A program made the translations under genes and the position numbers. The notes below the pieces were generated by a model that worked only from the letters and a program-made list of their open reading frames with translations, was not told the DNA's origin and did not search any database. Positions 1 to 9,235 of a stretch of 14,614 bases of DNA are shown piece by piece (within the stretch, counting starts at the first letter, position 1; each line of letters opens with the position of its first letter). Source of the DNA: Hamiltosporidium magnivora (taxonomy: Eukaryota > Microsporidia > Dubosqiidae); contig PITI01000319.1 in assembly GCA_004325065.1 (NCBI GenBank), forward strand, positions 1 through 14,614, read 5' to 3'.

Positions 1-2
1 TC

Positions 3-345
3 GAAACAATTTTCTTTGATCGACGAAGACGAATTGAGTTAGAACCAAAAGCCAGAAGAGGCTTGAGAAAGACCTTTAATGTAGTTATTTAAGGAGCTAA
101 AATGATGGATAAACAGATACTTCTTTTTAAATAGGCGATTAACTAGGAGAATGGTTTAAAAAAACAAAACTAAACAAATGACAAAGTTAATATTTTAGAT
201 GAAGAACTCACATTAGAGTTATCGACAAAAATATAAGGGCAGAGTCGGATTTAGAAATGGAATGTATAGTTGTTAAAGATATAGTTGGAAATATACAAAA
301 GAATGATAACCTGTGTTCCCGAAATGTTTAAAAAAATTAAAGGTT
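3..345 (+). pseudogene. Decayed coding relic at the left edge, product unknown
   Basis: One forward frame, beginning at base 3, reads as protein-like sequence for about 29 codons, rich in Arg, Glu and Leu (for example IELEPKARRGLRKTF), before a TAA at 90-92. The same frame goes on with further protein-like stretches (for example NILDEELTLELSTKI) broken by seven more stops up to about base 345. All eight stops are TAA or TAG. This could be the true C-terminal end of a gene that lies mostly outside the window, followed by noise, or a pseudogene in which Gln codons have become stops. I do not recognise a family. A second frame is also open for about 44 codons at 197-327, which weakens the case. 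The gap to the TFIIF gene's stop codon holds only AT-rich sequence with repeated caaattttta strings. Confidence 0.3.
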
Positions 346-428
346 TATATATTCTATCCAAGATTAAAAAATAGAAAACAAATTTTTAGCAAACAAATTA
401 CAACAAATTGAAACAAATTTTTAATGAA

Positions 429-1328
429 CTATTTTTTTAATTCAAGAAGCTTTTCGTTAGTTTTATTATCGATTTTAAATACACAATTTTCTTTTATAAA
501 ATTTTTTATAACATTTTTAGCATTTTCATCAATTCGAAATCTTTCTTTAACAATTTTTAGCAATTCTTTTATCGAAAGAGATTTGCCAATGAATATTTGT
601 TTTAAATTATTTTCTCCTAAATCTGGTATTTTGACTCTTTTAGGTTCTTCTTTAAATTTGTTGTGTTCCTTTATAGATTCTTTAATATCTTCTTCGACTG
701 GTTCTTCTTCTTCCTCTTCCTTTTCATAGTTCTGCATCAACTTTTTCATTTCTTTTCCTGCATCACTAAGTTTTTTAGGTCTTTGTTTGACAGACACCAA
801 TAATTCTTCACCATCATCATCATCAAACTCTTCGGTATAATCGATCTCATCATATAAATCTTTCTCTCCATCCTTTTTCTTATGCATCATCCATCTATCT
901 TCTTCTCTATTCTTTTTTGATAATTTAAGTTCAGCCTCTTCAAGAGAAAGCGTTTCATACGAAATTTTTTGTGTAAATCGATACCATCGTCTCAAAGGAA
1001 CAACCTGAAAGTTCTGACCGGTATTTATAAATATAAAATAATTATCATTAGGCATATCCTGTAATCTGCCAGAAAATGCCCGATTTTCTGCATCTTCTAT
1101 AACTAACGGATATTTTTCTTGTTCTTTTAATTTTATATACGCTTCTTCTTCATACTCAAGTTGTTCGCTTTTCTTTTTTGTATTTCTTGGTTGCTCTTCA
1201 ACATCCTTCACAGATCTGTCTCTGTCTAAAGTAAAAGGAGAGGAAAGATCTGTAACTGGAACAGGAAGTGTTATAAGATATCTTTTTGTAGACTCAGATG
1301 CAGATAATATTAGTCGATACTTTTGCAT
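429..1328 (-). CDS. Transcription initiation factor IIF, alpha (large, RAP74/Tfg1-like) subunit
   Basis: This is the large TFIIF subunit, which binds RNA polymerase II with TFIIF beta, helps load it at promoters and supports start-site selection in the nucleus. The 299-residue protein carries the family's dimerisation core at about residues 70-135. It includes YPLVIEDAENRAFSGR, a NYFIFIN strand, a FQVVPLRRWYRF segment and the ETLSLEEAE helix. An acidic segment follows (about 157-173, DEIDYTEEFDDDDG), which matches the conserved 'deFdDDeeg' motif of TFIIF alpha. A charged linker with a run of six Glu (204-209) leads to a C-terminal stretch of about 60 residues (240-299), which fits the winged helix known in RAP74. 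The human protein is about 517 residues and yeast Tfg1 about 735, so this is a strongly shortened form, as usual in microsporidia. The start is supported by a CCC triplet immediately before the ATG. The stop is TAG. No intron is needed. Confidence 0.9.
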   Translation of the reverse strand: MQKYRLILSASESTKRYLITLPVPVTDLSSPFTLDRDRSVKDVEEQPRNTKKKSEQLEYEEEAYIKLKEQEKYPLVIEDAENRAFSGRLQDMPNDNYFIFINTGQNFQVVPLRRWYRFTQKISYETLSLEEAELKLSKKNREEDRWMMHKKKDGEKDLYDEIDYTEEFDDDDGEELLVSVKQRPKKLSDAGKEMKKLMQNYEKEEEEEEPVEEDIKESIKEHNKFKEEPKRVKIPDLGENNLKQIFIGKSLSIKELLKIVKERFRIDENAKNVIKNFIKENCVFKIDNKTNEKLLELKK

Positions 1329-1331
1329 GGG
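1329..1331 (-). promoter_or_regulatory. CCC start-proximal motif of the TFIIF alpha gene
   Basis: On the minus strand the ATG is directly preceded by CCC (ttcaCCCATG). Microsporidian genes are known to carry CCC- or GGG-like triplets just upstream of the start codon, where they are thought to mark transcription starts. The match supports the chosen start and suggests an extremely short 5' leader. Confidence 0.55.
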
Positions 1332-1944
1332 TGAATATATTTTGTAGTTTTTTTAAATTCAAAATATTTTCTATTTCTAATATTTAATACAGCTTTGATA
1401 ATATTTTAAGAAAAGTTTAATAAAGAATTTGAAATTATTTTAAAAATATTTTAATCGTTTAACAAAGCATTCAGGAATATTTAAAGAGCTATTTTAAAAA
1501 TATTTTAGAAGATGATCTTTTGTGAATATTTTCCTTTTGTTAGAAAAATTTAAAGATTTATCATTTTATTTTTAAATCTAGCAAATTCTAACATAATAAT
1601 GTAGTCATGATTGAGTAATGATGTCTTTATTAGGAATCTAGTACTTGTATTTCTATTTGTTTTTTTACATTCATTATTCAAGTGTTTATTTCATTCTTCA
1701 TGATGATTTGAATTTATATTTTAATTCAAAAATATTGAGTGAGATAGAAACGTTAAATACTATCTTTTTGGCAATGATAGACGAAATTGGTGTATGAAAT
1801 CATCGTTTGGATTTTGCTGGGAGAAAAGTAAACTAAATTTTGATTGTTTCGTAAAGATTTGTAATATAAAGAAAGGAACTACTAAAATTTGAAACTTTTT
1901 CTGTCAAGATACTTTCTAATTTTATATATATCTAGCTATGAGAA

Positions 1945-2270
1945 CATCGTTAAACTCGTAGGAAATTGCCATATGAAATTATGAAAACATAGCCTTTCTC
2001 GGATTAGAAGATCCGGAGCCTGTATGATATATAAAAAACCACCGTCTATAAATCCAGATATTCTGGGTAGCAAGTTATATTTCTTATTATGACATTGCAG
2101 AGTCTATGGCAGCATTGTATGGGTCTTCAACATGCTTTATATTGGCCATATGTTTATTCTGTGCTTGAAATATAAATTGTTGTGAATGCTGCATAGTCCT
2201 GACAGAGCCCAAGGCGAATTTTGACTGCCTTCACATCCCGATCTGAGGCAACTTATTTATTGATTGTATA
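1945..2270 (-). pseudogene. Decayed coding relic, possibly a DDE (Harbinger-like) transposase
   Basis: This block is visibly richer in G+C than its flanks. On the minus strand, protein-like segments alternate between frames. One reads VEDPYNAAIDSAMS (near 2093-2140). A second reads RISGFIDGGFLYIIQAP (about 2010-2060). A third, in another frame, reads SEKGYVFIISYGNF (about 1950-2000). The order 'helix with AI, then G-x-IDG-x-x-x-x-I-x-x-P, then RKGY-like' resembles the start of the catalytic domain of PIF/Harbinger (DDE_Tnp_4) transposases, where the first catalytic Asp sits in the IDG motif. The spacing between segments is too short, at least two frameshifts and several stops are needed, and no terminal inverted repeats were found. 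The coding-relic reading is moderately likely; the Harbinger label is a guess from motif shape. Confidence 0.3.
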
Positions 2271-3512
2271 GGTTATACCCACTTTTCAGAGGAAAATTTT
2301 AAAATACGTTTCTAGGGGATATCGAGAGTGTGTTGAAAAGCAGTCATCTATGATAAAATTAGAATCGCGTTGATGTCATGAAAACAATATAATCTCTAAA
2401 TCTTTCGAAACACGAGATGTTCATAGAGTAAAAGCATATTTTTAAAATGTAAACCATATGTAAATCTAAATATATAAGCAACTAGTTGTCAATTAAATGA
2501 CATTAAATACTTAATATAAATCAACTGTATATTATTGCGCTATATATCTTATATATTTGCATATTTGATCAAATTTAAAAATTTAGGATAATCTAACTAT
2601 TGGGTTTTATTGGAAAGATAATCTATGGTTTTACCAATAAGAAATAAGAACTTTCCAAGTATTTTTATAACTTTTATAAGAGATATTTATCAATAGAAAG
2701 CAAATGTATTTGTATAATCCTAGCAATTATCATGTTTCTAGCATATAATAAATACATGTTTGTCACCTATTAACTTCTATATGGATCTCTGTATCTTAAA
2801 GTTTTTTTATTAGATTGGAAGAGATTGAAGAATTTTAAAAGTTATATTATATTGTAAGGATACAAAATGTAAATTTCAAAAGTTTCCTTGTAGCATACAA
2901 AAAATAAATGTACGCTTTAAATTACCTTTTATTATATAGATATTTTTATTGTGTATATTGTATTGCAAATAGCAACTCTTTGACCCGATTTAAACATAAA
3001 TATTACAAGAAACATAAAAAAATGATAAAAATCTGCATCAAGTATTTAAAATTATTGTAATTCGATTTTTAGAGACTTCCTACAAAAGATTCTTTAATGT
3101 TTTACCTCTTTTCTGCATCACAAGATAAATTTAATACTTGATATATTTACTTACACACAAATGTCGAAATATGTAATATTATTGCGACTTATCCTTAGTA
3201 ATTTTCGAAGATAATGAACATTATTTCGAATAAAAGATTATAGTCGTTTTATTTACGACATTATTTTTGAGCTTAACTATAAAAAAGGAATAAATTGTTC
3301 ATCGGTTAGAATATTGTCCACCTGCCAAATAAAGAAATTCAAATGAAATTTTACAAAGCGTAAACATTAAATCACTTCGATATTTGAAGAATTGAAAGTT
3401 AGAGTTACTAAACATATAAAGAATTATTTGTTTTAAATAACTTTAAAAATCCTGATTCTCAAACGAAATGAATATTTGATAATCTGAATAATTCATTATA
3501 CTTAGGAATACA

Positions 3513-3552
3513 TAATTACACGTAAAAATATATAATTATATGTAAAAATATA
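3513..3552. repeat. Two-copy 20-bp direct repeat
   Basis: Two adjacent copies of a 20-base unit, aattacacgtaaaaatatat and aattatatgtaaaaatatat, differ at only two positions. This is a small local duplication with no evident function. Confidence 0.6.
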
Positions 3553-4300
3553 TCAGATTAAAAAAAACCGATTTAATTTTAAGTAAATTGGATATAGGAT
3601 AGTCATATGATCTAATAAATAGATTTATTATATTTCGTGATATAAAAACAAAGATTATAATTAGGTAACACTTTGAATTTATTTTTAAATTTCGAGAAGC
3701 TTCGAAACAAAATACTTCTTTCTAACCGATTCCAACCTTGCAGAATATATGGAACAATTTAAAATACATATTATCAAAATATAAAACCAGTAATACAAAT
3801 TTAATAAAAACCTGTAAAATATTTTTTCTGTTGATAAAACAAACCAATAAAACGATTAAGAGAATTCTAGTAGTATCAAATTAAGAAATTCATCTAAAAT
3901 TATATAAATTAAACTTTCTGTAAGAATCTAGATATATTCTGTTGAGAACAACTTTAAAAAAAATGTTTGACACAAATGAAATGACGGTTTTTAACGTATA
4001 ATAATATTTGAATATAAAACTGGACGAACTTATAATGAAATTATAGGACAGAATATAAAAAAACTAAGTTATGAGAATATATATTAAATAAATTAAAAAT
4101 TATTTTGGTTTATTTTTATATTCTTGTTTTATAATTCCTTTCATTAATTTGTCATAATTTAATAAAGAAACAACATTTAAATTAAAAATAATAAGAAATA
4201 TGATTTTAACGTTGTAAAAGAAGATTAAATAATTTTAAGAATATTCAATCACTACTTCTTCAACTTTTTTTGTAATCTTAAGTGTAAAAAATAGAAAATA

Positions 4301-4414
4301 AAATCATTAATAAAATATAGAAATATATGAAATAAATAAAATCATTAAGAAAATATAGAAATATATGAAATAAAGAAAATCATTTAAAAAATATAGAAAT
4401 ATATGAAATAAGGA
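4301..4414. repeat. 38-bp tandem repeat, three copies, just 3' of the ISWI gene
   Basis: Three head-to-tail copies start at 4301, 4339 and 4377. Each contains aaatcatt, then aaaatatagaaatatatga and aata. The copies differ at only a few bases, so the array is fairly young. It ends about 90 bases beyond the ISWI stop codon and may lie in or next to its 3' untranslated region. Confidence 0.8.
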
Positions 4415-4500
4415 AAAAATATAAAAAGTAAATACAAAATCAAAAATAGAAAAATAATTTAGAAACCTTACTGAATATAAATCAATTAAAAGAATTTTTT

Positions 4501-7104
4501 TTATTTTTCACGATATTCTGATTTAATATCATCTAAAGACTCATATTTTAAAAGATTGGTTGTTAACACATTAATTCTTCTCATCAAATCTCCTGCTATA
4601 CGTGTTTTGATATAATAATCCATATTAAACATATCAGTTCTTCTGATTTCCCAAAGTATTTTTTCAAAAACATTAGAATCATTAAAATTCCTATAATAGG
4701 AATAAAGTAAGAATTTGTCAATATTTTCTGTATAAAACTTGGATCGTGTGTTGGCTGCATATTGAAGTTTGATGTGATGAATTCCTTTAGAAAATTTAAA
4801 ATCTAAAATATTTTTGATTTGTTTATTTCTGTTGGATTTTTCTTCTGCTTTATTTAACTGTTGTAATATTTTTTCATAATCTGATAATTCTTTGATTCTT
4901 TCCCAAAAAACTTTGTAATATCTTTTTACCGTCTCTGAATCTTTGAAAAAAAAATGTTGTGTAATTCCTTCTAAATTATCTTTTCCGGAAATTTCCATCG
5001 CTTTTATAAAATTGTAATAATCTTTCTTTGTCCAGTCAGGGAATCCCTCACTGTAAAGTTGTTCTTTTAAAGTTAGCTCTTCATCTGTAAGACCAGGCTC
5101 GTCTTGGTCGTAACTTTTGATTTCTTTTTCTTGCAAATCATATATTTTTTTAGGAAAAAATTGGTATTCCGGTAAATTATAAATTCGAGGTTTGACTTTT
5201 TTTAATAAAGAAACAGTTCTGGCTCCTTTTCTAGGGATTTTACTTCCAATATAATTTTCTAATTTATTCTTTACACTGTAATCTTCGCCTTCCCACTCAT
5301 ATAAATCAGTATTTGCCATTTTTGATTCTAAAAAGTTTATTCCTTCTAATTTACTGGATAATTCTTTGGTTTTTTCTTCTCCCTCTTTTATTATGTCTTC
5401 AATGTTTTTATCATTGAATTGAATCACTTCTCCTGTTTTAGTGTCTTGGTCATTTTCGTAGATATTTTCAACACCAGAGGCTATGATTTCAAGAAGTTCT
5501 TTTTGATTGATTGTGGCTGTTGTCTTACTACTCTGTTGAACCAAAACTTCGTCTAATTTTAATTTTTGTAAACTTCTTTGTATTATTCGTTCTTCAATCG
5601 TTTTTTCTGTAATAAATCGGTAAACAAAAACTTGTTTTTTCTGGCCAATTCGATGTGCTCTGTCCTGTGCTTGTAAATCCATTTGTGGATTCCAATCACT
5701 GTCATATATAATTACAATATCTGCTGTTGCCAGATTTATTCCAAGTCCACCTGCACGAGTAGTCAGTAAAAATACAAATTTTTTACTTCCATCACTATTA
5801 AACTCATCAATAGCAGCAGTTCGATCATCTGTAGAAGTACTACCATCAATCCTACAATAATCGAATTCTCTGAAAATACAATAATCTTCAAGAATGTCCA
5901 GCATTCTACTCATTTGACTAAAAATCAAAATTCTAGATTCTTTGGTTTTTAAATTTTTTAATAATTTATCAAGAATCACCATTTTTCCACAATTCTCCAC
6001 CAAATGTTCATCTGTAGTAAAAGGCGGTCCAGGTTCGGCTCCATCAAAAAGATACGGATGATTACAACATTTTCTAAGTTGACACACAATATTCATCAAC
6101 ATAGATTTTGAATCTCTCTTTCCCAGAATCGGAGATAAATCTCGTTCCAATATCATTTTATACCAATCTCGCTGCATTTGTGTCAGGCGAGGATACAAAT
6201 TGACTATTTTTTTAGGTAACAAAGTCTGTTCAACCTCTCTTTTTTCTCTTCTCAAAAAGAAAACTTGCAAAACATTTCTCAATTTTTCAACAGAATCTTC
6301 ATTTTCCTGATCAATACGCATCACCGATTCTTCAAAATGGTCAGAATCATTAAAAAGTTCAGGAACCAGGAAATTTAACAAAGCCCATAATTCATGAATA
6401 TTATTTTGTAAAGGCGTACCAGTCAACAATAATCTATGTTCACAATTAAAAATTCTTACAATCTGACTCAACATAGATTTTTCATTTTTAATTCTATGAG
6501 CTTCATCAATCACAATATAATTCCAAGAAATATTTTTTAAAGAATTTTTAGCCAATAAACACATTTCATACGTAGTAATACACACATCATAATCCATTTC
6601 ATTTAAAGAAGAAGTGTTTACTTTTAATTCTTTTTTTGAAGTATGAAATACTAAAATTCTAAATTCCGGTAAAAATTTTGTAAATTCTGATTTCCAATTG
6701 TGTAAAATAGATTTCGGGACAATTAAAAGATGTGGATTTGATATTTTTTTGAAAAATTTTAAATATCCTAAAAATGTAATTGTTTGAAGAGTTTTTCCTA
6801 AACCCATCTCATCTGCTAATATACAATTTATGGAATTGTAATTCATATTAATAAGCCAGTTGACACCTTCTAATTGATATTCTCGTAAAGTTCCGGAAAT
6901 ATAGGCAGGAGTTGTTCTGAATGTATATGCCTCATCTACAAAAGGTGATATGTCTGTATCGGCTTCTTCTTTGGAAACACGGCGGTGTTCTTTTTCCTTT
7001 TTTGTTTTTTTATGCTTTGAAACTGTTCTATTACCGATAAGACTATCAAAAAAATCATTTTCTCCAATAAATTCTCGGTATTTTTTGATAAGATTTTCAT
7101 TCAT
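4501..7104 (-). CDS. ISWI-family chromatin-remodelling ATPase (SNF2 superfamily)
   Basis: This is the ATPase of an ISWI complex, which uses ATP to slide and space nucleosomes in the nucleus. The 867-residue protein has an AutoN-like basic stretch near 38-51 (KEHRRVSKEEADTD). The SNF2 helicase core carries motif I DEMGLGKT (98-105), DEAH (200-203), motif III LTGTPLQN (227-234), motif V TTRAGGLGINL (448-458) and motif VI QDRAHRIGQ (480-488). The C-terminal HAND-SANT-SLIDE module that defines ISWI follows: a HAND remnant at about 640-665 (YQFFPKKIYDLQEKEI), SANT at about 686-738 (GFPDWTKKDYYNFIKA to VFWERIKEL) and SLIDE at about 765-850 (HHIKLQYAANTRSKFYTE to MRRINVLTTNL). There is no bromodomain or chromodomain, which excludes SWI2/SNF2 and CHD1. 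Fly ISWI is just over 1000 residues; the saving here is in the N-terminus, the linkers and the HAND domain. The first ATG (7104) is chosen because a CCCC motif lies 15 bases upstream. The stop is TAA. Confidence 0.96.
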   Translation of the reverse strand: MNENLIKKYREFIGENDFFDSLIGNRTVSKHKKTKKEKEHRRVSKEEADTDISPFVDEAYTFRTTPAYISGTLREYQLEGVNWLINMNYNSINCILADEMGLGKTLQTITFLGYLKFFKKISNPHLLIVPKSILHNWKSEFTKFLPEFRILVFHTSKKELKVNTSSLNEMDYDVCITTYEMCLLAKNSLKNISWNYIVIDEAHRIKNEKSMLSQIVRIFNCEHRLLLTGTPLQNNIHELWALLNFLVPELFNDSDHFEESVMRIDQENEDSVEKLRNVLQVFFLRREKREVEQTLLPKKIVNLYPRLTQMQRDWYKMILERDLSPILGKRDSKSMLMNIVCQLRKCCNHPYLFDGAEPGPPFTTDEHLVENCGKMVILDKLLKNLKTKESRILIFSQMSRMLDILEDYCIFREFDYCRIDGSTSTDDRTAAIDEFNSDGSKKFVFLLTTRAGGLGINLATADIVIIYDSDWNPQMDLQAQDRAHRIGQKKQVFVYRFITEKTIEERIIQRSLQKLKLDEVLVQQSSKTTATINQKELLEIIASGVENIYENDQDTKTGEVIQFNDKNIEDIIKEGEEKTKELSSKLEGINFLESKMANTDLYEWEGEDYSVKNKLENYIGSKIPRKGARTVSLLKKVKPRIYNLPEYQFFPKKIYDLQEKEIKSYDQDEPGLTDEELTLKEQLYSEGFPDWTKKDYYNFIKAMEISGKDNLEGITQHFFFKDSETVKRYYKVFWERIKELSDYEKILQQLNKAEEKSNRNKQIKNILDFKFSKGIHHIKLQYAANTRSKFYTENIDKFLLYSYYRNFNDSNVFEKILWEIRRTDMFNMDYYIKTRIAGDLMRRINVLTTNLLKYESLDDIKSEYREK

Positions 7105-7118
7105 CTTTAATTAATACA

Positions 7119-7122
7119 GGGG
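7119..7122 (-). promoter_or_regulatory. CCCC start-proximal motif of the ISWI gene
   Basis: On the minus strand the leader reads poly-A, then CCCC, TGTATTAATTAAAG and the ATG. The C run stands alone in AT-rich sequence 14 bases before the start codon, as in the CCC-like signals known from microsporidian genes. It supports the first ATG as the start. Confidence 0.5.
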
Positions 7123-7215
7123 TTTTTTTTTATTATTTTTATGATAAACATTTAAGGATAATAAGTAAATAAAAAAAATATTTTATTTTGGTTGAAGATA
7201 TAATTTAAATAATAT

Positions 7216-7396
7216 TTTTGGTAGGAAACATAGAATATATTTGAGAAAATCTAATATGATTTAATCTGAAATATAACTAAGATTTTGGTAGGAAACATAG
7301 AATATATTTGAGAAAATCTAATATGATTTAATCTGAAATATTCCTAGTATTTTGTTAGGGAATATAGGATATATTTGAGAAAATCTAATTTAATCA
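7216..7396. repeat. 67-bp tandem repeat (minisatellite), about 2.7 copies
   Basis: Copies begin at 7216, 7283 and 7350 with ttttggtaggaaac (ttttgttagggaat in the third), followed by atatttgagaaaatctaat. Copies one and two are almost identical. The third has several substitutions and fades after about 47 bases. The array begins roughly 110 bases upstream of the ISWI start codon, so it lies in the promoter-side flank. Confidence 0.85.
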
Positions 7397-7928
7397 ATCA
7401 CATTGTTAGATTTGGCTTTTGAAATTTAAATATTATATTTTGTTAATAAATACAATGGTCTTTAAAATGATATACTTGTTCGGTACATTTATTATATTTA
7501 CTCCTCTAAATTTGTGAGGAATAAAAAATAATTTAAATTTTGATTTATAAACACATAAGAATACATTTTGAAATACTTATTAACCAATACTTTGAATATA
7601 TTAATTTATAGATGTTTAGATTGGTATTTAGAAATTTTCAATTCTGATATTTTTTTTAGTTATTTTTAGATAAAATACGGTATTTTGATAGAAACATGAT
7701 TTAAATTAAACAAATTCACAAGAATGTATTTGAAAAGAATATATGTTACAACATAACTAATGTATGAGATTTAAGTTACTATATCTTTAGCAAGTTATTG
7801 AAAATATAAAAAAATTGAATAAATTAAAAAACGTATTTGTTTAAAATATATGAAATTCATAACAAAATATTGAAAATAATATTTGATCTGCTTTTCTACT
7901 ACAATTGTGATATATTGGTAAAATATTA

Positions 7929-8041
7929 ATAAATTACCGACAAAGTATTCGTTTCTATTGTTCTAATACATAATTTTTAGATTTGTATAATTTGAATTCC
8001 ATAAATTACAAAAAAAAAATATTCGTTTCGATTGTTCTAAT
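7929..8041. repeat. Diverged 72-74 bp direct duplication
   Basis: The string ataaattac recurs at 7929 and 8001. A 22-base string beginning tattcgtttc recurs at 7946-7967 and 8020-8041 with one mismatch. The middle parts have drifted, so this is an old two-copy duplication. Confidence 0.6.
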
Positions 8042-8532
8042 TAATATACAAATATATTAAAAAGTATGTAAAACAAAACTTATTGCAATCTTCAAACGAA
8101 GAATAGTTCTTTTTTCGGAAATATAACGATTAAAAATTTACCTATTTTAATAACATTCCATCTGATTGATATTTTTAGATGAATTTTTGAATGATTTATG
8201 TGTGTTTGTTGAATAATTGATATAAAAGTCATGAACATGTGAAATTATCAGGAGTAATTAATGATTTTTATCTAAGAATTATAGGAAAAACTATAATAAA
8301 ATTTGTACCAAATAATATCTATAAAATGAAGGAATAAAGTTTTTGAATAGAAATGTAAAACAAAATCAAATATAACTCTAAATTAAAAAAAATATATTAT
8401 AATTACCTTTAAATATTTCAAATAGTTTGGCTTTATCTTATTATAAGTAATCTAATAAACAATATATTGTTCGAAAAGGTAAACTAATATCTAATAAATA
8501 TCGAATATTTTAAAAAATACACACATGTTATA

Positions 8533-9235
8533 CTATTTTAATGGTAATAAACCTAGATCTAATAGTTTCATATAGCTACGTCTCAATACTTCATCTATAC
8601 GATTACGACACCTATATCAAAAAGCTTTTCATCTGAAATATGTGTAGAAGTATTCTAATCAGAGAAGCAGTTATTTGCAGTTCATTAATATAAGTTGCCT
8701 GGGGTGTAATTGCAAGTATAAAACAATCTTGGTACCTATAATCGGTTGCATTCTCATTTACTCTACACATTCCGAGCCGAATAATAATACAACCAATATA
8801 TAATTTGGTTGGTACATAGGGCTTACTTAGAAGTAACGATGCCATACTAACAGATATAACTTGTTGTTTAGAATTCCTGGCATTTAAAGTGTATGTTTTT
8901 TTATATCTCCTAGTAGTCAAATTTTCTAACCCAAATAAGAAAGCCTAGGTTTATATGCTTTGTGATGACAATTGCCTACAAATTTAGCCGTGGTTTAAAA
9001 TTCAATTACATAAAAAAGCTACAAACTCAGTTTGTAAAAAATCACACTCTTTTATAGATCTTCACCTTCCTATACGAATTTTCATAAAATAAAACTAAAA
9101 TACGGCGTTATATTCATTTGACCAAAAATCTGAACAATAATTTTCACTCTAATTAACCCAGCCGTTACCAAGTAGATGGTTTTTAATTTGCTTATCTTCC
9201 TTTACATATTCTGAATAAAAATAAATGAATCATAT
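8533..9235 (-). pseudogene. Long decayed coding relic, product not recognised
   Basis: One minus-strand frame is open for 112 codons (8612-8947) and has balanced amino-acid use, with segments such as MASLLLSKPYVPTKLYIG and CRVNENATDYRYQDCF. An open run that long is unlikely by chance at this base composition. There is no upstream ATG; the only in-frame Met codons are internal, and there is no CCC/GGG signal. Upstream in the same frame, protein-like sequence continues to about 9235 (for example HLLGNGWV, SENYCSDFWSNEYN, KECDFLQTEFVAFLCN) through about seven stops of all three types. Downstream, after a frame change, another run at 8536-8613 reads RCRNRIDEVLRRSYMKLLDL and ends in a TAG at 8533-8535. 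The simplest reading is a dead gene or mobile-element reading frame of at least 230 codons. I cannot name the family. Confidence 0.45.

Larger units (their letters stand above)
1332..4500. other. 3.2 kb gene-poor, AT-rich intergenic stretch
   Basis: No open frame of useful length and no tRNA or rRNA signature was seen here. Most of the stretch is close to 80 percent A+T with poly-A and poly-T runs. Three internal features stand out and are listed separately: a GC-richer block near 1945-2270 that looks like a broken coding sequence, a 20-bp duplication at 3513-3552, and a 38-bp tandem repeat at 4301-4414. An intergenic gap of this size is unusual for compact microsporidian genomes but normal for the expanded ones. 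Confidence 0.6.
7123..8532. other. 1.4 kb AT-rich intergenic stretch upstream of ISWI
   Basis: No coding frame or RNA gene was seen. The stretch contains the 67-bp tandem array and the diverged 73-bp duplication listed separately; otherwise it is low-complexity A+T-rich sequence. Confidence 0.55.

Noticed and set aside
3..345. Reassigned stop codons (TAA/TAG as Gln)
   Set aside because: The three long genes have thousands of codons free of in-frame TAA/TAG and end with them, so the standard code applies.
424..729. Forward open frame of 101 codons
   Set aside because: It is antisense to the 3' half of the TFIIF alpha gene and consists mostly of Ser/Phe/Leu runs mirroring its Glu/Lys-rich coding.
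4301..7396. CRISPR array or phage attachment sites from the tandem repeats
   Set aside because: The repeats are head-to-tail without unique spacers, and the genome is eukaryotic.
8612..8920. Intact small gene of 102 residues
   Set aside because: The frame starts at TTG, has no CCC/GGG signal, and continues upstream through stops and downstream through a frameshift; a pseudogene explains it better.
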